This document shows positions 6,258 to 12,202 of a stretch of DNA of 13,786 nt, in pieces. Within the stretch, counting starts at the first letter, position 1, and each line of letters starts with the position of its first letter. This DNA comes from Gammaproteobacteria bacterium. Lineage in GTDB: Bacteria > Pseudomonadota > Gammaproteobacteria > UBA6429. The notes beneath the pieces are model-generated. The model was given only the letters and a program-made list of their open reading frames with translations, had not been told where the DNA came from and searched no databases. Made by a program: the position numbers and the translations under genes. The DNA lies in contig QIKU01000182.1 of NCBI GenBank assembly GCA_003232015.1, positions 1-13,786 of the forward strand, written 5' to 3'.

Positions 6258-6365
6258 GGTATTTTGCTATAGTGAGTCGGTTAAATAATTGCAGATATTG
6301 TATGATAATGTAAATGAATTCTGTTTGAGAACGGGTGTCCTAACTCAACGAATGAGGGCGTTTTA

Positions 6366-6863
6366 ATGAAAAAATTCTTTGTACTAATTATGGCTACTTT
6401 TATTATTGCAGCCTGCGCAACGCCGGTACTTGAAACCAGTCGCGTAAATAAGAATCTCACACTGGCTATCGCGCTGGATGCGTTTGATAATATGCAGGGT
6501 CAGTATGCTTTATGGGGTGGCATTATACTTTCAGGGAAAAACCTGGAAAAAACCACTGAACTTGAAATACTGGCTTATCCTTTAGATGACTACATGGAAC
6601 CAATCAAAGACTCAAAATCAGTTGGTCGCTTTATTTTAGTTAAACAGGGTTACCTTGAACTGGGTGAATATGCCAAAGGACGGGCGGTAAGTGTTGTTGG
6701 CGAGTTAAGCGGGAAACGTACCGGTAAAGTGGGTGACAGCCCGTACACTTACCCTGTTCTGGGCGTGCAGCAACTTAAAATCTGGCCGGAAGAGTCAAAA
6801 TACTACTACGATGATTCCGATGTACGCTTTCATTTTGGTGTTGGTATTTTCCACCGTTTTTAG
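6366..6863 (+). CDS. Slp-family outer-membrane lipoprotein
   Basis: A 165-residue lipoprotein of the Slp/YeaY family. The signal peptide ends in IIAAC, with the lipidated cysteine at residue 17. The mature part carries the family blocks in order: QYALWGGIILSGKNLEKTTELEILAYPLDDYMEPI, then SVGRFILVKQGYLELGEYAKGRAVSVVGELSG, then GKVGDSPYTYPVLGVQQLKIWPE. Slp proteins are starvation- or stationary-phase-inducible outer-membrane lipoproteins of unclear biochemical role. The tail YYYDDSDVRFHFGVGIFHRF ends in phenylalanine and goes slightly beyond the common core. The ATG has GAGGG at 6353-6357. The gene is separated by about 190 bases from the preceding operon and 181 from the GalT-like gene, so it probably has its own promoter; none is clear. 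Confidence 0.88.
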   Translation: MKKFFVLIMATFIIAACATPVLETSRVNKNLTLAIALDAFDNMQGQYALWGGIILSGKNLEKTTELEILAYPLDDYMEPIKDSKSVGRFILVKQGYLELGEYAKGRAVSVVGELSGKRTGKVGDSPYTYPVLGVQQLKIWPEESKYYYDDSDVRFHFGVGIFHRF

Positions 6864-7044
6864 CTTTTGCTGGGTTGCTGCTATTTCCGTTTATAAAAAG
6901 CGCCAGTTTAACATTACCTTAATCAACGGATTTTAATGATAAACCGGCTGTTGGTTTGCGGTAATAACTGCATAAGAAATACTTAATATAAAATAAATAA
7001 AAAGCATGTTTGAATAGAGCTTCATTTCCCAGGATAATAATGCG

Positions 7045-8163
7045 ATGACCCAAGATAAAGATAAGCAGAATAAATCAGACAATCCTCCAGCCGAAGCGCC
7101 AGCCATTCGTGAAATAAGGATTAGCCCGATTGTTCCAACGGAATCGGTGTTAGTCGCAACAGCGCGTGGCATGCGTCCTAAAAAGAAAGAAGAGCGCATT
7201 GAACGTGATACGCGCAAACACGTCGAGACTTGCCCTTTCTGTCGTGGTAATGAAGAAATGACGCCACCGGCGTTAATGACAACACCGGATGAAAAGAACT
7301 GGGATATTCGTATCGTCGAAAACTTGTTTGCCATTCTTGGTGATGATGAAAAACGCTCTAATCTGGTAATGGGCTTACAGCAAACCATTGATGGTTATGG
7401 CCGACATGAAGTGATTATTGACCATTCTGAACATGGCATTGCCGTTTTTGATATGCAGCCGACACACATTGCTGAAATGTTTAAAGCCTACCGTAACCGG
7501 ATGCTGGATTTATATAAAGCCGATGAGCGTATACGGTATGTGCTGGTATTTAAAAATTTCGGCCCGGCTGCCGGCGCCAGCATTCCACACACTCATAGCC
7601 AGTTAATTGCAATGCCGGTTATTCCTGAAAACGTGCATTCAGAAATGCATCATTCACAGCAATATTATGACAAACATCATCAATGCATTTTCTGCGGTCT
7701 GATTGATGAGGCTTTAACATTTGAAGCGACCATTTATGACCGTGACTCCGGTCAGGTGCGGCGTAAAGTGGACATTGGCCAGTACATTATTGAGCGCACC
7801 GAACACTTTATTGCGATTAAACCGTTTGCCAGCCGTTATGAATGGGAAGTGCATATTTTCCCATTAAAGCATCAGGCTGATTTTATTGACTGCAGCGATG
7901 AACACTTGCAGGATTTTGCCGGCCTGTTGCAGCGTACCATGAAGCGGCTGGATAATGTTCTGGAAGGGGTGCAGTATAATTACTTTATGCATACTGTACC
8001 GCATGGTGAGGAGTACAAAAAGAACAATAGCAGCTACCATTGGCACCTGGAAATTACGCCCAGAACCAGTATCCCTACCGGCTTTGAGTTAGGCTCGGGA
8101 TTATTTGTTAATACCATTAGTCCGGAAGAAGCGGCGCAGCAATTACGTGATGTTAAGCTCTAG
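7045..8163 (+). CDS. GalT-like nucleotidyltransferase, HIT superfamily
   Basis: A 372-residue member of the galactose-1-phosphate uridylyltransferase family, which moves a nucleotidyl group between a sugar phosphate and a nucleotide donor through a His-bound intermediate. Zinc-site cysteines are C63 and C66 (ETCPFCRGNEEMTPP), with H121 (GRHEVII). The active-site motif is GASIPHTHSQLIA (177-189): H184 is the expected nucleophile, Q186 follows, and H182 is a likely metal ligand. A second CxxC pair occurs at C214/C217. The C-terminal half repeats the fold (ASRYEWEVHIFPLKH; NSSYHWHLEITPR at 328-340) and ends GFELGSGLFVNTISPEEAAQQLRD. The HTHSQ form and that ending resemble ADP-glucose phosphorylase-like members, so galactose may not be the substrate. 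No galK, galE or galM is adjacent. AGGA at 7031-7034 precedes the ATG by ten bases. About 20 N-terminal residues are polar and probably disordered. Confidence 0.85.
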   Translation: MTQDKDKQNKSDNPPAEAPAIREIRISPIVPTESVLVATARGMRPKKKEERIERDTRKHVETCPFCRGNEEMTPPALMTTPDEKNWDIRIVENLFAILGDDEKRSNLVMGLQQTIDGYGRHEVIIDHSEHGIAVFDMQPTHIAEMFKAYRNRMLDLYKADERIRYVLVFKNFGPAAGASIPHTHSQLIAMPVIPENVHSEMHHSQQYYDKHHQCIFCGLIDEALTFEATIYDRDSGQVRRKVDIGQYIIERTEHFIAIKPFASRYEWEVHIFPLKHQADFIDCSDEHLQDFAGLLQRTMKRLDNVLEGVQYNYFMHTVPHGEEYKKNNSSYHWHLEITPRTSIPTGFELGSGLFVNTISPEEAAQQLRDVKL

Positions 8164-8205
8164 CCCCTAATATTTTTAATAGGAGGCATTAATAAATCTT
8201 TAGCT

Positions 8206-8220
8206 TGAAACGCAGTTTCA
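8206..8220. repeat. Short perfect hairpin in the GalT-PilZ spacer
   Basis: TGAAAC (8206-8211), a GCA loop, then GTTTCA (8215-8220) form a six-bp perfect inverted repeat. No T run follows. Its 15-bp size and location about 25 bases upstream of a possible -10 suit an operator, but no regulator is identifiable. Confidence 0.35.
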
Positions 8221-8222
8221 TA

Positions 8223-8251
8223 TTCAACTGGTTAAATTCTTGTGCTATACC
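8223..8251 (+). promoter_or_regulatory. Candidate promoter for the PilZ block
   Basis: TGCTATACC carries an extended -10 (TG at 8243-8244, TATACC at 8246-8251). TTCAAC at 8223-8228 stands at the right distance (17 bp) but matches the -35 consensus poorly. A start near 8258 would give a leader of roughly 48 bases to the PilZ-1 ATG and would leave the upstream arm at 8164-8172 out of the transcript. Confidence 0.25.
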
Positions 8252-8305
8252 TGCTTAAGGCTTTGGTGAAATTATACACGGTGCCTTGTCTATTAGGGGG
8301 TAGTT

Positions 8306-8566
8306 ATGAATGAGCGGCGTTCGAGTTTCCGGCATTTAGTTCATTTAAATGTGCGCTTATATCACGAGGAGTTTGGGCAAATAAACGGGAAAATAATGGA
8401 CGTGTCCAGTGGTGGCATGTCCGTTGAAGTTGATAATACCGTTAGTCTGAATAATAAATTAAGCCGTGAAAAATTAAGTGTTAAACCGGTTAATATGGAC
8501 GTGATATTTGAGATGGAATGCTTAAGAGTGGACTCGCAGGTGATTAGTTTGCAGTTTATTTCATAA
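8306..8566 (+). CDS. Single-domain PilZ protein 1 (c-di-GMP receptor candidate)
   Basis: An 86-residue protein consisting of little more than a PilZ domain, the family that binds the second messenger c-di-GMP. The two ligand motifs are intact: RxxxR as R5-SSF-R9 in ERRSSFRH, and DxSxxG as D32-V-S34-S-G-G37 in MDVSSGGMSV. The fold then continues through SREKLSVKPVNMDVIFEME and ends abruptly at LQFIS. It lacks the 20-odd-residue C-terminal tail that the next two proteins share, so its beta barrel is minimal or shortened. The ATG has AGGGGG five bases upstream. It is the first of four PilZ genes and the most diverged of the three tandem ones in its second half. It probably acts as a small cytoplasmic adaptor that changes partner binding on loading c-di-GMP; the partner is unknown. 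Confidence 0.82.
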   Translation: MNERRSSFRHLVHLNVRLYHEEFGQINGKIMDVSSGGMSVEVDNTVSLNNKLSREKLSVKPVNMDVIFEMECLRVDSQVISLQFIS

Positions 8567-8599
8567 CCTTACGTTTTTATTTCCAGCTAAAATTAATCT

Positions 8600-8617
8600 G
8601 AATAATATAGATTATTC
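8600..8617. repeat. Perfect 7-bp inverted repeat between PilZ-1 and PilZ-2
   Basis: GAATAAT (8600-8606), four bases, then ATTATTC (8611-8617), followed by TTTAAAAA. A nested pair AATCT/AGATT overlaps it. The stem is AT-only except for its outer pair, so as a terminator it would be weak. A regulator-binding site between the paralogous genes is equally possible. Its arms are unlike those of the repeat at 10721-10740. Confidence 0.3.
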
Positions 8618-8666
8618 TTTAAAAATCGCACATACTTGTTTAAATTCATAAGAAGAAGTTATTAAC

Positions 8667-8993
8667 ATGGATGAGCGTAGAAAACATCGCCGAAAAGTCG
8701 TAAATGCCCGAGTTAGAGTTTTCCACTCCAGCTTCGGTTCTCTGGATACAACAACACGTGATATATCCGATGCGGGGCTGCTCCTTCTGGCCTGTGACCC
8801 CTTGCCTGATTTACTGGTGAACGATGAAGTTCAGCTTATCTTTTTAGACTCGGGTGATGTTGATGTTGTTTTTAATATGGACATTGTGCGACATACTGGT
8901 TCCGGCCTTGGGCTGAAGTTTCTGAACTATGAAAAAGACGGCGAAATCTGCTCGATTAATAACTTACGGGAAATCTGGGAAAAGCAGAAATAA
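8667..8993 (+). CDS. Single-domain PilZ protein 2 (c-di-GMP receptor candidate)
   Basis: A 108-residue PilZ protein. The N-terminus MDERRKHRRK places RxxxR at R5-R9 (also R4-R8). The DxSxxG motif is D32-I-S34-D-A-G37 in RDISDAGLLLL. The domain continues through strands LLVNDEVQLIFLD and DVVFNMDIVRHTGSGLGLKFLNYE. A tail follows, KDGEICSINNLREIWEKQK, which PilZ-3 shares in form (NYEKDGE-LREIW versus DYEVDGE-LRRQW). Proteins 2 and 3 are thus closer to each other than to 1 or 4 and look like a tandem duplication. AAGAAG lies upstream at about 8651-8656. The 100-bp gap from PilZ-1 leaves room for a separate promoter. It has no output domain, so it must act through a partner. Confidence 0.85.
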   Translation: MDERRKHRRKVVNARVRVFHSSFGSLDTTTRDISDAGLLLLACDPLPDLLVNDEVQLIFLDSGDVDVVFNMDIVRHTGSGLGLKFLNYEKDGEICSINNLREIWEKQK

Positions 8994-9078
8994 AATACTT
9001 TTTGTGCGTTCGTTCGCGCATCCTTATGATTTTTGTGTTAAATTTTAAATACTTGATTACAGCTTAACAGATAAGATT

Positions 9079-9435
9079 ATGATATTTGGTGTTAAGGAAC
9101 GACGAAATTCCCCCCGCAAACGTGTCATTTCCTCCGTTCGCATCAGCCACCGGTTATTTGGTGACGTTGATGGCCGCTCAAGAGATATTTCTGATGCTGG
9201 CTTGTATGTTGTTGCTCAAAATCTGCCAAATTTACCCAAAGGAGCCCATATTAGTTTGCAGCTAATGGATTCCAGTAACCCTTTTATTTTTTTTAATACC
9301 CGGGTTGTGCGTATGAGCAATAACGGCATTGGTCTGGCTATAGTGGATTATGAAGTTGATGGTGAACGATTTGGTCTGGATGAGCTAAGACGTCAATGGA
9401 TGATTGCCTATCCAAATTATAATATGCAAATTTGA
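9079..9435 (+). CDS. Single-domain PilZ protein 3 (c-di-GMP receptor candidate)
   Basis: A 118-residue PilZ protein related to PilZ-2. It has a short hydrophobic start (MIFGV), then KERRNSPRKR with RxxxR at R9-R13. The DxSxxG motif is D36-I-S38-D-A-G41 in SRDISDAGLYVVA, almost identical to the PilZ-2 motif. The barrel continues in HISLQLMDSSNPFIFFNTRVVRMSNNGIGLAIVDYE. The shared tail is VDGERFGLDELRRQWMIAY, extended by a few residues (PNYNMQI). No good Shine-Dalgarno precedes the ATG (only a weak AAG-containing stretch), which is unusual here. In-frame alternatives downstream would remove the arginine motif, so 9079 is kept. The binding-protein gene follows after 33 bases. The substrate or partner is unknown. 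Confidence 0.85.
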   Translation: MIFGVKERRNSPRKRVISSVRISHRLFGDVDGRSRDISDAGLYVVAQNLPNLPKGAHISLQLMDSSNPFIFFNTRVVRMSNNGIGLAIVDYEVDGERFGLDELRRQWMIAYPNYNMQI

Positions 9436-9468
9436 ATACTCTCTATGCGGGAGCTGGCTTAAATAGTA

Positions 9469-10398
9469 ATGCAAACAATTCAGCTACTCTCCCTTCGCCA
9501 CTCTGCTTTTTATACCCCCTACCTTATAACTTTTGTTGCTGACTTTTTAAAACAGCAAGGCCTTAATGCGGTTTATCGCAGTGTTGCCAATGTGAATGAG
9601 CTGGAGTCTGCCCTTATTTCGGGTGAGGCACATGTTGCTCAGTCGGCGGTGGGCGTGAGCATGCGTCAGATTTCAATGGCAGAGAAACCCCCAGATTTAG
9701 AAACTTTGCCAGCGTTGTTACACTTTGCACAGATTAATCAGCGCGATGGTTTTTTTGTTGCGGCATCACCACAAACGGCTTTAGCGGTAAAAGATTTTAG
9801 CTGGAAACAGCTCGAACACAAACGCATTATTGCCGATCATTTGTTTCAACCGATGGCCACATTAAAATATGTATTGCATCAGCAGGCAGTTGAGGTCAGC
9901 AGTATTGAGTTTATTGATGCCGGTAATGCAGAACAAAGCATGCGGTCTTTTTTAGCCGGCGAGGCGGAGTATCTTCACTTGCAGGGGCCTTATCCGCAGC
10001 AACTGGTTGCCGATGGCAAGGCTGTTATTGTTGCCGCGGTTGGTGAGCCCCTGGGTAATATCGCTTATAGCAGTTTATGCGCAACAACAGACTGGCTAGC
10101 CAGCCCCATGGCCAGTGCTTTTATAACAGCATACAAAGCCGCATTGCATTATGTTGAAGAAACCAGCGCGGTTATATTGGCGCAACAGTTAGCCGGGCAG
10201 TTTGGTAATATTACACTTGAAACCCTGGCCAAAACCATTGAGGCTTATAAAGCATCAGGTAGCTGGTCTTTGAATGCCTGTATTCCCGAGGATGCTTTTG
10301 AATGTGCTAACCGGGTATTTTTATTCAGTGGTGATATAACATCGGCTATTGAGTATGAACAAATTATAACCAGGCAGCTTTGCCGAGATAAGAATTGA
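9469..10398 (+). CDS. NMT1/THI5-like substrate-binding protein lacking a signal peptide
   Basis: A 309-residue protein with the periplasmic-binding fold of the NitT/TauT/THI5 class. Visible features are QTIQLLSLRHSAFYTPYLITFVADFLKQQGLNAVYRSV at the N-terminus; a small-molecule-site-like SGEAHVAQSAVGVSMRQI around 51-68; LEHKRIIADHLFQPMATLKYVLHQQ (115-139); GEAEYLHLQGPYPQQLVADGK (164-184); and CATTDWLASPMASAFITAYKAALHYV (204-229). The fold begins almost at residue 1, with no signal peptide, lipobox or membrane anchor, so the protein should stay in the cytoplasm unless the start is misplaced; the frame upstream of 9469 gives no signal. The CCCFC motif of THI5 pyrimidine synthases is absent. No ATPase or permease gene is nearby. 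It sits between PilZ-3 and PilZ-4, overlapping the opening of the latter's frame. A cytoplasmic ligand sensor is the simplest inference. A poor GGGAG at 9449-9453 precedes the ATG. Confidence 0.75.
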   Translation: MQTIQLLSLRHSAFYTPYLITFVADFLKQQGLNAVYRSVANVNELESALISGEAHVAQSAVGVSMRQISMAEKPPDLETLPALLHFAQINQRDGFFVAASPQTALAVKDFSWKQLEHKRIIADHLFQPMATLKYVLHQQAVEVSSIEFIDAGNAEQSMRSFLAGEAEYLHLQGPYPQQLVADGKAVIVAAVGEPLGNIAYSSLCATTDWLASPMASAFITAYKAALHYVEETSAVILAQQLAGQFGNITLETLAKTIEAYKASGSWSLNACIPEDAFECANRVFLFSGDITSAIEYEQIITRQLCRDKN

Positions 10399-10430
10399 TT
10401 TTTCAGGCAATCAGTAAAAAGGACTTAAAT

Positions 10431-10712
10431 TTGAGCACTCAGGAAAAAAGGCAGGTAATGAGAATAGCATGCAATAAGTCCGTGCAGGTTATGATGGCAA
10501 ACAGTCCACCGTTGTTGATGACCGCGTTAAACTATTCAATGAGTGGTGTCGGTATTACGGGTTCAATTTATCAGCTTATTCCCCATATTGGTGAACAACT
10601 CAATGTCAGTTTTACTCTGGATGCGACAGAGCTAAGACAGGTCAATATTAATGGTATTGTAAAATATATTAATCTTGATGGTGGTGTTTATTATCTGGGT
10701 TTGGGGCTATGA
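10431..10712 (+). CDS. Single-domain PilZ protein 4 (c-di-GMP receptor candidate)
   Basis: A 93-residue PilZ protein, more diverged than the three upstream. RxxxR is R7-QVM-R11 in STQEKRQVMRIA, and the second motif is the N-type, N34-Y-S36-M-S-G39, in LNYSMSGVGIT. Strands follow in HIGEQLNVSFTLDATELRQVNINGIVKYINLDGGVYYLGLGL, where the protein ends without the tail seen in proteins 2 and 3. The frame is open back to a TTG at 10395 that overlaps the previous stop, but TTG 10431 is preferred because AAAAAGGA lies nine bases upstream and it gives a normal family N-terminus. ATG 10458 would lose the arginine motif. Close spacing implies co-expression with the binding protein. Confidence 0.78.
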   Translation: MSTQEKRQVMRIACNKSVQVMMANSPPLLMTALNYSMSGVGITGSIYQLIPHIGEQLNVSFTLDATELRQVNINGIVKYINLDGGVYYLGLGL

Positions 10713-10720
10713 TTATGATG

Positions 10721-10740
10721 GTTTAAGATTATACTTAAAC
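10721..10740. repeat. Perfect 7-bp inverted repeat downstream of PilZ-4
   Basis: GTTTAAG (10721-10727), six bases ATTATA, then CTTAAAC (10734-10740). No T run follows on the + strand, so it is a poor terminator. It lies about 100 bases before the next ATG, just upstream of a weak promoter-like pair (TTGGGC at 10742-10747 and TAAAGT at 10764-10769), where an operator could sit. Confidence 0.35.
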
Positions 10741-10836
10741 ATTGGGCTTGCATAAAAACATAGTAAAGTAGTCTGGTTTTCATGTGAAGATAAAGTGACT
10801 TAACTTAAAAAAATTAATAAGACTGAGGGAATAAGG

Positions 10837-11370
10837 ATGAAAAAATTTATTTTATATGGGTTTTTAGTTGTGGTGGTTGCGGCGGCAGGTTGTAAGAGCC
10901 AAAATATCAGGCCAGCGGCAAAAGTCGATCAAACACCGGTTTATATGAGCAATCATGTAGCTTTCAAAAAAGATTTGATTGTTCGTAATGCTGTACGAAA
11001 AGAGTGTGACCTTGGGGGCAAGTTGGCAACATTTATTAATGATTACAGTCGCGAGTATCATTTGAATATGGTTATGGGTGGCAAAGCGAAGAAGTCAGCA
11101 CGTGTTTTAAAAGTTGAGATTATTAATGTGCACGGTTCTGGTGGTGGTGCCTGGTCTGGTGCCAAGAGTGTTGCGATTGAAGGCAAGCTGCTGGACAATG
11201 GTAAGGTCATCGGTACTTTCAGAGGGCAACGCAGTTCAGGCGGGGGTGCTTTTGCCGGTTTTAAAGGTACCTGTTCAATATTGGGGCGAACGGTTAAAGC
11301 ACTGGGTAGTGATGTTGGGCTTTGGCTTCAAAACCCGGTTATGGGAGCTACCATTGGTGAAGGGGGTTAA
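10837..11370 (+). CDS. Putative lipoprotein with Gly-rich segments
   Basis: A 177-residue lipoprotein. The signal peptide ends in AAAGC, with the lipidated cysteine at residue 19. The mature part has a structured region (VRKECDLGGKLATFINDYSREY) and then two Gly-rich blocks that frame a beta hairpin: VHGSGGGAWSGAKSVAIEGKLLDNGKVIGTFRG (99-130) and SSGGGAFAGFKGTCSILGRTVKALGSDVGLWL (133-164). C57 and C146 could form a disulphide after export. I have seen this GGGA(W/F)-x-G...KGTCSILG-x-x-VKALG pattern in small proteobacterial lipoproteins of unknown function, but I do not recall a family name. GAGGGA at 10825-10830 precedes the ATG by six bases. A strong terminator follows at 11391-11420, so it is probably a single-gene unit or the end of the PilZ unit. 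Confidence 0.72.
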   Translation: MKKFILYGFLVVVVAAAGCKSQNIRPAAKVDQTPVYMSNHVAFKKDLIVRNAVRKECDLGGKLATFINDYSREYHLNMVMGGKAKKSARVLKVEIINVHGSGGGAWSGAKSVAIEGKLLDNGKVIGTFRGQRSSGGGAFAGFKGTCSILGRTVKALGSDVGLWLQNPVMGATIGEGG

Positions 11371-11390
11371 TAGTAAACCTGGTATAGAAT

Positions 11391-11420
11391 AAAAAAAGGG
11401 ATGTTTACATCCCTTTTTTT
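11391..11420. terminator. Rho-independent terminator, symmetrical and so probably bidirectional
   Basis: Seven A's (11391-11397), GGGATG (11398-11403), loop TTTA (11404-11407), CATCCC (11408-11413) and seven T's (11414-11420). The stem is perfect through GGGATG/CATCCC and can extend through the A/T tracts. It ends transcription of the 10837 lipoprotein gene and, read from the other strand, has the same form. Confidence 0.92.
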
Positions 11421-11449
11421 ATAGCTTTAAATATGAGATTGTTACGGGA

Positions 11450-12190
11450 ATGTCCAAAATAAAAAATAACCTGTATAGCTTTGTTTTCTGTTTAAGCAGC
11501 TTGCTTAGCAGCACCATCAGCGGATTAGCCCTGGCGGAAGATCATGATATAGCAACACCTGAAGTCATTAAGTTACCCAATGGTAGCTCGTATTCAGGCG
11601 ATCTGAAATATGAAGTTATTCGTGAAGGTGTGGGCTCAAATGAGTGGCCAAATGGTGACCGCTATCATGGTGAGTGGTTAAACGATATGCCGCATGGCAA
11701 AGGTTTTATGCAACGTAAAGATAAAGAAGAATACCGCGGACAATTTTTGTTTGGCCAATACAGTGGATTAGGCGATTTAAAAACAGTTAATAAGGAACGT
11801 TACCTGGGTGTTTTCAGGTTTAATGCTTTAGATGGGTTAGGTATTCTGGTTACAGTGAATAATGAATATTATTTGGGAGAATTTTCACAAAATAAACGCC
11901 ATGGACGTTTTTTATATTTTGAACGGCTGGCCGCCAGGCCTGAACACCATATATGGTTTAACGATGAACTCGATAAAATAATTGGCAAGGATGATATTGC
12001 TGAACAGGCATTAATTGAACAAATGTTACAAAGTTTTACTGCAACAGGACGCAAGCGTTTGCAGCAACGTAGTGAAAACCGTCATTATCAAATGCGTGGT
12101 CGGGTCAGAAAACTTGTAAGCAATGTAGATGACACGCCGGAACATGCCTACGGTGATTTAATTATTAATTTATTAAACTTGTCCAATTAG
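11450..12190 (+). CDS. Exported MORN-repeat protein
   Basis: A 246-residue protein with a signal peptide (MSKIKNNLYSFVF..., ending SGLALA then ED at about residue 29). From 42 to 160 it holds about five MORN-type repeats, best seen in GDRYHGEWLNDMPHGKGF (69-86), EEYRGQFLFGQYSGLGDL (93-110), ERYLGVFRFNALDGLGIL (116-132) and NEYYLGEFSQNKRHGRFL (138-155). The first (SSYSGDLKYEVIREGVG) is degenerate. MORN repeats form elongated beta arrays used in binding and scaffolding. The remaining C-terminal part is charged and helical (AEQALIEQMLQSFTATGRKRL). The ATG lies right after GGGA, only one base away, so ribosome binding looks poor, but no better in-frame start exists. It follows the terminator by about 30 bases, so its own promoter must overlap that region. 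Partner and function are unknown. Confidence 0.8.
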   Translation: MSKIKNNLYSFVFCLSSLLSSTISGLALAEDHDIATPEVIKLPNGSSYSGDLKYEVIREGVGSNEWPNGDRYHGEWLNDMPHGKGFMQRKDKEEYRGQFLFGQYSGLGDLKTVNKERYLGVFRFNALDGLGILVTVNNEYYLGEFSQNKRHGRFLYFERLAARPEHHIWFNDELDKIIGKDDIAEQALIEQMLQSFTATGRKRLQQRSENRHYQMRGRVRKLVSNVDDTPEHAYGDLIINLLNLSN

Positions 12191-12202
12191 TGGTATGCAG
12201 GA

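Larger units (their letters stand above)
8164..8299 (+). promoter_or_regulatory. Long-range 9-bp inverted repeat covering the PilZ-1 ribosome-binding site
   Basis: CCCCTAATA at 8164-8172 is an exact reverse complement of TATTAGGGG at 8291-8299. The second arm contains most of the Shine-Dalgarno sequence (AGGGGG, 8295-8300) of the first PilZ gene. In a transcript that includes both, pairing would hide the ribosome-binding site. A perfect AGGAGG with no reading frame behind it sits at 8181-8186. I do not recognise a known riboswitch consensus, including the c-di-GMP (GEMM) types. Confidence 0.35.

Noticed and set aside
6733..6936. 67-codon + strand frame across the end of the Slp gene
   Set aside because: It overlaps the conserved 3' part of the Slp gene in another frame. 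The hydrophobic tail comes from T-rich DNA.
6941..6957. AAACC/GGTTT hairpin after the Slp gene as a terminator
   Set aside because: Five-pair stem with no following T run; insufficient.
6933..7388. 151-codon open frame on the minus strand
   Set aside because: Mostly antisense to the GalT-like gene, whose motifs are clear. The translation has no recognisable domain.
8164..8305. c-di-GMP riboswitch in front of the PilZ genes
   Set aside because: I looked for the conserved GEMM-I core and for a GEMM-II-like layout and did not see them. Only simple inverted repeats are present.
9001..9024. TGCG/CGCA hairpin between PilZ-2 and PilZ-3 as a terminator
   Set aside because: The stem is only four pairs, no T run follows on the + strand, and the minus-strand reading does not end in T's either.
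9469..10398. THI5-type pyrimidine synthase
   Set aside because: The fold is similar, but the CCCFC motif needed for that activity is absent and no thiamine genes are nearby.
11114..11392. 92-codon + strand frame inside the 10837 lipoprotein gene
   Set aside because: Out-of-frame overlap with a signal-peptide-bearing gene. Its V/L-rich sequence is an artefact of GGT/GTT-rich codons.
11433..11462. Nine-codon ORF overlapping the MORN gene start
   Set aside because: It has no ribosome-binding site and no conserved features. Short frames of this size are expected by chance.
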